DNA of 58,297 nucleotides from Clostridiales bacterium (GTDB lineage: Bacteria > Bacillota > Clostridia > Christensenellales > CAG-138). The stretch lies in NCBI GenBank assembly GCA_024698505.1, contig JAILRE010000029.1:1-58297 (forward strand), in the 5' to 3' direction. Position numbers and translations under genes: made by a program. Shown piece by piece: positions 54,365-58,297 of this stretch (position 1 is its first letter; each line of letters begins with the position of its first letter). Under the pieces are notes generated by a model. It worked only from the letters and a program-made list of their open reading frames with translations. It made no database searches and was not told where the DNA came from.

Positions 54365-55959
54365 GCGATCCCGCAGACAGGACGTCTTTCAATCGTCCGG
54401 ATTCAGAACCTGCCGCCTCTGAGCTTTATACGGGGCGCGGATTCGGTGAGACAGCCAATGTCTCCCCGAGGACAGCGTCGGATTTTTTACAGGATATCTT
54501 CGAAGCGGCTAAGCGAATGTATCTGCTTCCCATCATACTCTCGGTAGTATGCTGCGCTATCCTTTGCATAAGGGCAAGATTCGTGTTCAATCCCATATAC
54601 AAAGCCTCTGCGACGTTCACCGTCAACGTGGAGAACATCGGCTCGCACAGCAGCCCGACCTATACGGTCAGCCTTGCGAAGCAGCTTTCAAGCACGTTCC
54701 CGTACATATTCTCAAGCGACGTGCTGATGAATCTCATAAAGCAGGATCTCGATCTCGAGGAGATCCCCGCCGACATAACCGCGGAAGCCGTCGGCGACAC
54801 CAACCTCTTCACCATAAGCGTGTACTCGAGGACTCCGCAGATGTCCTACAGGGTGCTCCGGTCTGCGATCGAGAACTATCCCCGCGTGGCCGATTTCGTC
54901 GTGGGAAGCACCAGCCTCACCACGATCTCCGAAACGGGCATCCCCGAAAAGCCCGCAAACGACATCTCGTATATGAATGAGCTCGTCAAGGGCGTCGTCC
55001 TCGGCTGCATCGCCTCACTCGTGATAATCATCGTATCTACCCTCACGAGGAACACCGTCCGCAGCTCCGACGATCTCAAAACCATGCTCAACCTGCGCTG
55101 CCTCAGCACCGTTCCGTACATCGGGCGCAAGCGCCGCGGCGAGAGCTCCATGATCGAGATAACCGATAAGAACGCCTCCAAGAGCTTTACCGACGCCATA
55201 AGGCTCGCAAGGAGCCGCACCGAGCGCGCCTGCGCGCAGAACGGCTTCCGCGTGATACTCGTAGCCAGCTCCATGCCGGGCGAGGGCAAGACCACCGTCG
55301 CCACGAATCTCGCCATGTCGTTCGCGATGTCCGGCAAAAAGACCGCGCTTCTCGACTGCGACATCAGGAAGCCCTCCGACCTCGGAGATCTCGCCACACA
55401 GAAGGAAGCCGGCATAGCGGAATACCTCTACGGGCAGGCCTCCATAGACGATATCATCAACGAGCCCTTTGAAAACCTGCTCGTTATAAACGGCAAGACC
55501 CCGTCGGACGAGGCTGCCGAGCTTCTCGGAACGGAGAGGATGAGCGATCTCATTGAAGACCTTCTCGAAAAGGTCGATTACGTAATACTCGATTCGCCGC
55601 CTGCATCCGTTATCGCGGACGCCGTAGTGCTCTCGAATCTCGCCGACTGCGTGCTTTACGTCATAAGGCAGGAATACACGAGAAAGAGCCGCATACTGGA
55701 CGGTCTGAACCACCTCTCCAACGGCAAAGCGGTATTCCTCGGCTACGTCCTCAACAGTGCCAACAACGGAGGCTCCGGCTACGGCTATTACGGCGGCTAC
55801 GGCAGCTATTCGAGGTACGGAAAATACGGCAAGTACGGCAAATACGGCAAGTACGGAAAATACGGCGCCTACTCCCGGTATTCGAGGTACGGAAGAAGCG
55901 GCTATGATTCGCACTGCGGCGGCTATCAGCGCTACGGCCGCAAGGATCGCGGAAGATGA
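54361..55959 (+). CDS. Wzz-type chain-length regulator fused to a BY-kinase, second copy with KYG tail
   Basis: A 532-residue protein with the same layout as the preceding gene. Wzz-type membrane helices lie near residues 55-75 and 215-240. The kinase has Walker A PGEGKTTVA (Lys310), Walker A' ALLDCDIRKP and Walker B VILDSPP. The last ~65 residues are extreme: about 17 tyrosines, including RYG followed by five KYG units, framed by GYGYYGGYG and SRYSRYGRSGY. Ordinary BY-kinase tails have a cluster of about 4-10 tyrosines. Tandem duplication of the whole gene is suggested by the pair, but they have diverged. It is coupled to apbE (ATGA). Confidence 0.93.
   Translation: MSDPADRTSFNRPDSEPAASELYTGRGFGETANVSPRTASDFLQDIFEAAKRMYLLPIILSVVCCAILCIRARFVFNPIYKASATFTVNVENIGSHSSPTYTVSLAKQLSSTFPYIFSSDVLMNLIKQDLDLEEIPADITAEAVGDTNLFTISVYSRTPQMSYRVLRSAIENYPRVADFVVGSTSLTTISETGIPEKPANDISYMNELVKGVVLGCIASLVIIIVSTLTRNTVRSSDDLKTMLNLRCLSTVPYIGRKRRGESSMIEITDKNASKSFTDAIRLARSRTERACAQNGFRVILVASSMPGEGKTTVATNLAMSFAMSGKKTALLDCDIRKPSDLGDLATQKEAGIAEYLYGQASIDDIINEPFENLLVINGKTPSDEAAELLGTERMSDLIEDLLEKVDYVILDSPPASVIADAVVLSNLADCVLYVIRQEYTRKSRILDGLNHLSNGKAVFLGYVLNSANNGGSGYGYYGGYGSYSRYGKYGKYGKYGKYGKYGAYSRYSRYGRSGYDSHCGGYQRYGRKDRGR
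55813..55866 (+). repeat. In-frame 9-nt repeat coding the KYG tail
   Basis: Six consecutive 9-nt units (one RYG, five KYG) differ only at third positions (GGA/GGC, AAA/AAG). Copy number is a good candidate for phase-like variation by slippage. Confidence 0.9.
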
Positions 55960-57014
55960 TCCGCCCGCCGAAAAACAAATCGAATAAGGCAAAAACGGCA
56001 TGTTTCCTGCTCGCGGTGCTCATCGCGGCGGCATGCCTTTTTCCATGCTGCAAAGCGGCCGAAAAGCGCACGGCGACGTTCCTCGATTATTTCGATACCG
56101 TCGTTACGCTGACGGCATATGCCGAAGAGGATTCGTTCGCCTCCATGAAGGAGGAGACCGAAGCCGCTTTGAAGAAGTACCATCGGCTTTTCGATATCTA
56201 CAACGAGTACGAGGGCATGACCAACCTCGCCTCCGTAAACAGGATGGCGGGGGAGACCGTTGAGATCGACGGCGAGGCGATAGCCCTTCTCGAGCTCGGC
56301 ATAGAGTACGGGAAGCTCACGGACGGCGCGGTCAACATCGCAATGGGCGCGGTGCTGAAGCTCTGGCATGACGAAAGGGAGGCCGCGAAGGCCGATCCCG
56401 ATTCCGCCTCCCTGCCGGATCCCGCCGCTCTTTCGGAGGCCGCAAAGCACTGTTCGTTGAACGATATCGTGATCGATCGGGCGAACGGCAAGGTGCTGCT
56501 TGCCGATCCCGAAATGAGGCTCGACGTCGGCGCGATAGCCAAGGGCTTCGCGGCGGACAGGATCGCCGGGCTGCTCGAAAAATACGGCGTGCCGTTCATG
56601 CTCAACTGCGGCGGGGCCGTGCTTGCAAACGGGAATAAGCCCGACGGTTCTCCGTGGATCGCGGGCATAGAGGATCCCCGCGGCGGAGGCTTCGCGGCGA
56701 AGGCGCAGATCGGGAACGCGGCTCTTTCAACGAGCGGCTCCTATATACGCCGTTATACGGTCGAAAACCATGACTACGGCCATATAATCGACCCCGAAAC
56801 GCTCTGTCCCGCGGAGAAGCTCCTCTCGGTATCGGTGCTCGTTCCGGGAGAAAGCCCGGCGGCACTCGCAGACGCGCTCTCGACCGCCTGCTTCGTGCTC
56901 GGAGAGGAGAAGGCCCGTATCCTGATCGGGAAGGTTCCCGGAGCCGAGGTTCTTTTCGTGACCCTTTCGGGCGAAAAATGCACGACGGGGGAGAGCATGA
57001 TCCCGCAGAAATAA
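55956..57014 (+). CDS. apbE: FAD:protein FMN transferase, lipoprotein
   Basis: A 352-residue ApbE. The lipobox is AAAC (Cys27), so it is membrane-tethered outside. Motifs include FDTVVTLTAY, the FAD site LDVGAIAKGFAADRI, NCGGAVLANGNKPDGSPW, and the metal site ALSTSGSYIRRY...HIIDPETLCPAEK. It covalently attaches FMN to threonine in exported flavoproteins. No target flavoprotein or RNF/NQR gene is in the window. Its ATG overlaps the BY-kinase stop, so it is translated with the capsule control genes. Confidence 0.93.
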   Translation: MIRPPKNKSNKAKTACFLLAVLIAAACLFPCCKAAEKRTATFLDYFDTVVTLTAYAEEDSFASMKEETEAALKKYHRLFDIYNEYEGMTNLASVNRMAGETVEIDGEAIALLELGIEYGKLTDGAVNIAMGAVLKLWHDEREAAKADPDSASLPDPAALSEAAKHCSLNDIVIDRANGKVLLADPEMRLDVGAIAKGFAADRIAGLLEKYGVPFMLNCGGAVLANGNKPDGSPWIAGIEDPRGGGFAAKAQIGNAALSTSGSYIRRYTVENHDYGHIIDPETLCPAEKLLSVSVLVPGESPAALADALSTACFVLGEEKARILIGKVPGAEVLFVTLSGEKCTTGESMIPQK

Positions 57015-57078
57015 ATTATAGCGTTTATTCTTTCCGTATACGGTCTGAAAGCGCCGCTCTTTTTCCTTTTTTTACCGA

Positions 57079-57118
57079 CTCCGTTCCCCGAATGATCGGG
57101 GATCCGGAGCTTTCTTCT
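57079..57118 (+). terminator. Probable terminator after apbE
   Basis: CTCCG...TCCCCGA pairs with TCGGGGA...CGGAG around ATGA, with a small internal mismatch, then CTTTCTTCT. Confidence 0.5.
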
Positions 57119-57212
57119 ATTATAATAATCGTCTGTCGTTCGGATCCCCTCCGAAATAATGGCAAAAACCCGTCCGCAGAAAAAATTTTTTTATAATATG
57201 CTGAAAAATCTA

Positions 57213-57241
57213 TTGCAATCAAAACGGTTATGTGATATATT
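57213..57241 (+). promoter_or_regulatory. Sigma-A promoter of the cohesin gene
   Basis: TTGCAA, 17 nt, TATATT. The leader is about 105 nt. Confidence 0.65.
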
Positions 57242-57353
57242 AATGGAGTAATTGTGTACCCTTGTTGGATTGGGCGGTCAGAGGTGTTTTTGCCCGATTC
57301 GCGCGATTCGGCATACGGTTACAAGAACTTTTTCAGGAAGGAGAATTTTTCAA

Positions 57354-58297
57354 ATGAAGAAATTCCTCGCGCTCCTCGTTTCGGCGTTGATGGTGATGGG
57401 TATGATCCCCTTTACCGCTGTTGCCGCCACAACGGGAGAAGCTCACTTTACGGTTGATACGGTCGATAACGCCAATCCCGGCGATACCGTCAACGTATTT
57501 GTCAACCTGAGCGGCACTTACGAAGCTCACATCATCAATCTGTCAGTCAACTATGATCCTGAGCAGCTTGAGTGCACCGGCGTCAAGAAGGGCGACCTCC
57601 TCAAGGAGGAGGACTATCCCGAGCCCGGCATGTACATGGCCGACTATACGACCCAGCCCGGCAGAGTCGCGGTCTCCGTCATGTACGCTTCCGAAGCACT
57701 TACGAACGCCGAAGGTCAGTTCGTAAAGCTCATCTTCAATGTCAAGGAAGATTGCACCGTCGCGCACAACGTGCTCGAGCTCGTTGTCGAAGAGGTCAGC
57801 TATATGCCTCTTGGAACGAGTAATACCGAGCCCGTCCCGTACACGGCTGAGAACGGCGCTATCAACGTGAACGTTCCCGATCCCACCGAGCCCCCTGTGG
57901 AGCCCACTGAGCCTCCCGTAGAGCCCACTGAGCCTCCCGTAGAGCCCACTGAGCCTCCCGTAGAGCCCACCGAGCCTCCCGTAGAGCCCACTGAGCCTCC
58001 CGTGGAGCCCACCGAGCCCCCTGTGGAGCCCACCGAGCCCCCTGTGGAGCCCACCGAGCCCCCTGTGGAGCCCACTGAGCCTCCCGTAGAGCCCACTGAG
58101 CCTCCCGTAGAGCCCACCGAGCCTCCCGTAGAGCCCACCGAAGAGCCCGGTGAGAACGGTCTGATTGCCGGTTACTATTTCGAGACCCAGGCTCAGGTAG
58201 ACGAGTGGACCTTCATCGGCGCCAACGGCTCCAACTGGCTGTGGTCCGTCAACAACCCCGGCGCATACGATTACACTGAGTATGCTCATGAGGGCAG
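57354..58297 (+). CDS. Exported cohesin-domain protein with heptad linker, 5' part
   Basis: The first 314 codons of a gene that runs off the right edge. A signal peptide ends near TAVAAT. Residues ~30-170 form a cohesin-type beta sandwich: AHFTVDTVDNANPGDTVNVFVNL, INLSVNYDPEQLECTGVKKGDLL and the closing strand FVKLIFNVKEDC. Residues ~177-260 are a linker of twelve PTEPPVE heptads. What follows (LIAGYYFETQAQVDEWTFIGANGSNWLW) resembles a choice-of-anchor or jelly-roll-type module. Cohesins bind dockerins, so this may anchor the dockerin proteins in this window. GGAAGGAG lies before the ATG. Confidence 0.85.
   Translation, partial: MKKFLALLVSALMVMGMIPFTAVAATTGEAHFTVDTVDNANPGDTVNVFVNLSGTYEAHIINLSVNYDPEQLECTGVKKGDLLKEEDYPEPGMYMADYTTQPGRVAVSVMYASEALTNAEGQFVKLIFNVKEDCTVAHNVLELVVEEVSYMPLGTSNTEPVPYTAENGAINVNVPDPTEPPVEPTEPPVEPTEPPVEPTEPPVEPTEPPVEPTEPPVEPTEPPVEPTEPPVEPTEPPVEPTEPPVEPTEPPVEPTEPPVEPTEEPGENGLIAGYYFETQAQVDEWTFIGANGSNWLWSVNNPGAYDYTEYAHEG
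57882..58133 (+). repeat. Twelve 21-nt in-frame repeats coding PTEPPVE
   Basis: Twelve units of 21 nt differ only at synonymous positions (ACC/ACT, CCC/CCT, GTA/GTG). The synonymous variants occur in blocks, which suggests recent internal duplication. Confidence 0.9.

Larger units (their letters stand above)
57015..57353 (+). other. Intergenic region before the cohesin gene
   Basis: An A+T-rich gap that holds a weak terminator (57079-57118) and the cohesin-gene promoter. A leader hairpin, TTGGGC with GCCCGA near 57268-57300, precedes the ribosome site. No ORF of interest or RNA gene was recognised. Confidence 0.6.

Noticed and set aside
55813..55866. Short regular repeats that might suggest a CRISPR array
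   Set aside because: They are 9-nt in-frame codon repeats with no spacers. The same applies to the 18-nt units at 29190-29430 and the 21-nt units at 57882-58133.

Overview
The window looks like a chromosome segment from an anaerobic, endospore-forming member of the Clostridia with fairly high G+C. It carries pyruvate:ferredoxin oxidoreductase, a CIRCE-controlled hrcA-grpE-dnaK-dnaJ operon, a cotJABC-type spore coat operon, cohesin and dockerin modules, and many near-consensus sigma-A promoters with 17-nt spacers. The genus cannot be fixed from the sequence. No rRNA, tRNA, transposase, integrase or CRISPR array was seen.

Layout. 1-3400: end of a dockerin protein, a YdcF-type membrane protein, a small protein with an altered P-loop, a stand-alone acyl carrier protein, and an SPFH protein with C-terminal zinc ribbons. 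3500-6860: a 1075-residue SNF2-type helicase of the kind usually carried by mobile elements, here alone behind a consensus promoter. 7000-12070: the heat-shock operon. 12077-14943: an XRE-TPR regulator, a 550-bp gene-poor stretch with two inverted repeat copies, a DUF559 nuclease-like gene and a PhzF-family protein. 15013-19912: PFOR, divergent from an aldo/keto reductase-ferredoxin fusion. 20071-26857: two lipoproteins with Thr/Pro/Glu-rich linkers, two tiny overlapping minus-strand genes, cotJABC and a membrane-anchored clostripain-family protease.

26923-30334 is the most distinctive region. A sigma-A promoter is followed by a cobalamin (B12) riboswitch and three overlapping genes for exported proteins: a DUF4430-like domain fused to a dockerin, an alpha/alpha-barrel protein with a membrane anchor, and a DUF4430 lipoprotein. 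An alpha/alpha-barrel plus a DUF4430-like beta domain is the architecture of animal transcobalamin and intrinsic factor. This looks like a split, surface-displayed B12-capture system, with one part possibly docked on a cohesin scaffold. A cohesin protein with a 12-unit heptad linker begins at the right edge.

30394-57014 is a long capsule or exopolysaccharide locus in two transcription units. The first (30522-51830) encodes a CapD/PglF-type dehydratase, a DegT aminotransferase, a PglC-like initiating transferase, two ATP-grasp ligases with an ornithine-cyclodeaminase homologue, two glycosyltransferases, a putative polymerase, an O-acyltransferase, a flippase, the UDP-ManNAcA genes (wecB, wecC) and the UDP-L-FucNAc genes (capE, capG, capF). 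It ends with a nucleotidyltransferase-fold protein and a metallophosphoesterase. The second unit (51972-57014) encodes an Ig-like membrane protein, two tandem Wzz/BY-kinase fusions, the second with a KYG-repeat tail, and an ApbE flavin transferase. No tyrosine phosphatase gene was found in the window. The middle of the locus (about 33.3-43.8 kb) is visibly richer in A+T than its flanks, which suggests modular acquisition.
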